Both the position numbers and the translations under genes were made by a program. The notes below the pieces were generated by a model that made no database searches, was not told the DNA's origin, and saw only the letters and a program-made list of their open reading frames with translations. DNA of 7,188 nucleotides from an uncultured Eubacteriales bacterium. GTDB taxonomy: Bacteria > Bacillota > Clostridia > Lachnospirales > Lachnospiraceae. How positions within the stretch are numbered: the first letter of the stretch is position 1; the number at the start of each line of letters is the position of its first letter. The stretch is from contig UQZF01000149.1 in NCBI GenBank assembly GCA_900545455.1, forward strand, positions 1 through 7,188. The letters run 5' to 3'. Positions 7,140 to 7,188 of the stretch are shown piece after piece.

Positions 7140-7166
7140 AAAACGTCATTTTTTGTGAAAAACGTC
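7140..7166 (-). repeat. Pair of direct repeats GACGTTTT upstream of the hydrolase -35
   Basis: The octamer GACGTTTT occurs at 7166-7159 and again at 7147-7140 on the (-) strand, with a period of 19 bp. The second copy ends 2 bp before the -35 hexamer. Same-face spacing close to two helical turns is compatible with a regulator bound as a dimer, but no known consensus is recognised, and A/T-rich DNA can yield such matches by chance. Confidence 0.45.
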
Positions 7167-7188
7167 TTTTGTAACAATTTTGTAACAA
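7167..7188 (-). promoter_or_regulatory. WalR (YycF)-like operator: tandem TTGTTACAAAA repeat
   Basis: Two identical 11-bp copies of TTGTTACAAAA stand head to tail up to the right edge (7188-7178 and 7177-7167). They contain TGTTAC-N5-TGTTAC, which fits the published WalR consensus TGTWAH-N5-TGTWAH exactly. Because each TTGTTACAA is an interrupted palindrome, the other strand also fits (TGTAAC-N5-TGTAAC). The site lies about 65-85 nt upstream of the predicted hydrolase start, a position suited to activation. It could equally be a site for another OmpR-family regulator such as PhoP, whose boxes also repeat every 11 bp, or control a gene beyond 7188. Confidence 0.55.

Noticed and set aside
1..7188. 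A mobile element, CRISPR array, defence system or other novel gene cluster
   Set aside because: All complete genes belong to well-known families, gene spacing is tight, codon style is uniform across the (-) strand genes, and there are no transposase, integrase, tRNA or long repeat structures.

Overview
The window looks like a chromosomal housekeeping region of a low-to-moderate GC Firmicute, most likely class Clostridia and plausibly a member of the Lachnospiraceae. This rests on the style of the topoisomerase and threonine synthase proteins, on strong GGAGG-type ribosome binding sites, on canonical sigma-A promoters and on U-tract terminators. The taxonomic call is inference from recognised protein style, not from a search.

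Layout, left to right. Bases 2-190 (+) are the last 62 codons of a lactonase-family beta-propeller protein, convergent with everything else. A hairpin at 254-292 with A/T-rich flanks separates it from the (-) strand genes and probably ends transcription from both sides. Next comes a two-gene unit read leftwards: a type IIA topoisomerase B subunit (4489-2567, parE-like) followed 27 nt later by its A subunit (2539-296, parC-like). It has its own extended -10 promoter at 4529-4555. Upstream, after a strong terminator (4575-4619), lies threonine synthase thrC (6128-4641). thrC is separated by a hairpin terminator (6187-6216) and a candidate promoter from an exported SleB/CwlJ-type cell-wall hydrolase (7064-6267). 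The hydrolase is preceded by a perfect TTGACA-N16-TATAAT promoter.

The genes form three separate (-) strand transcription units (hydrolase; thrC; parE-parC), each with a visible promoter and terminator. They share no obvious pathway. The topoisomerase subunits form one enzyme, probably topoisomerase IV, which decatenates and relaxes DNA. ThrC performs the last step of threonine synthesis. The hydrolase acts on peptidoglycan outside the membrane.

No mobile element, CRISPR array, RNA gene or clear novel system is visible. The most interesting signal is at the right edge. A tandem 11-bp repeat there exactly fits the TGTWAH-N5-TGTWAH pattern known for the essential cell-wall regulator WalR (YycF), and it sits upstream of a cell-wall hydrolase, the gene class WalR controls. 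A second pair of direct repeats (GACGTTTT) lies between that site and the promoter. Also worth a look is the candidate thrC promoter, whose predicted start falls inside the preceding terminator hairpin.
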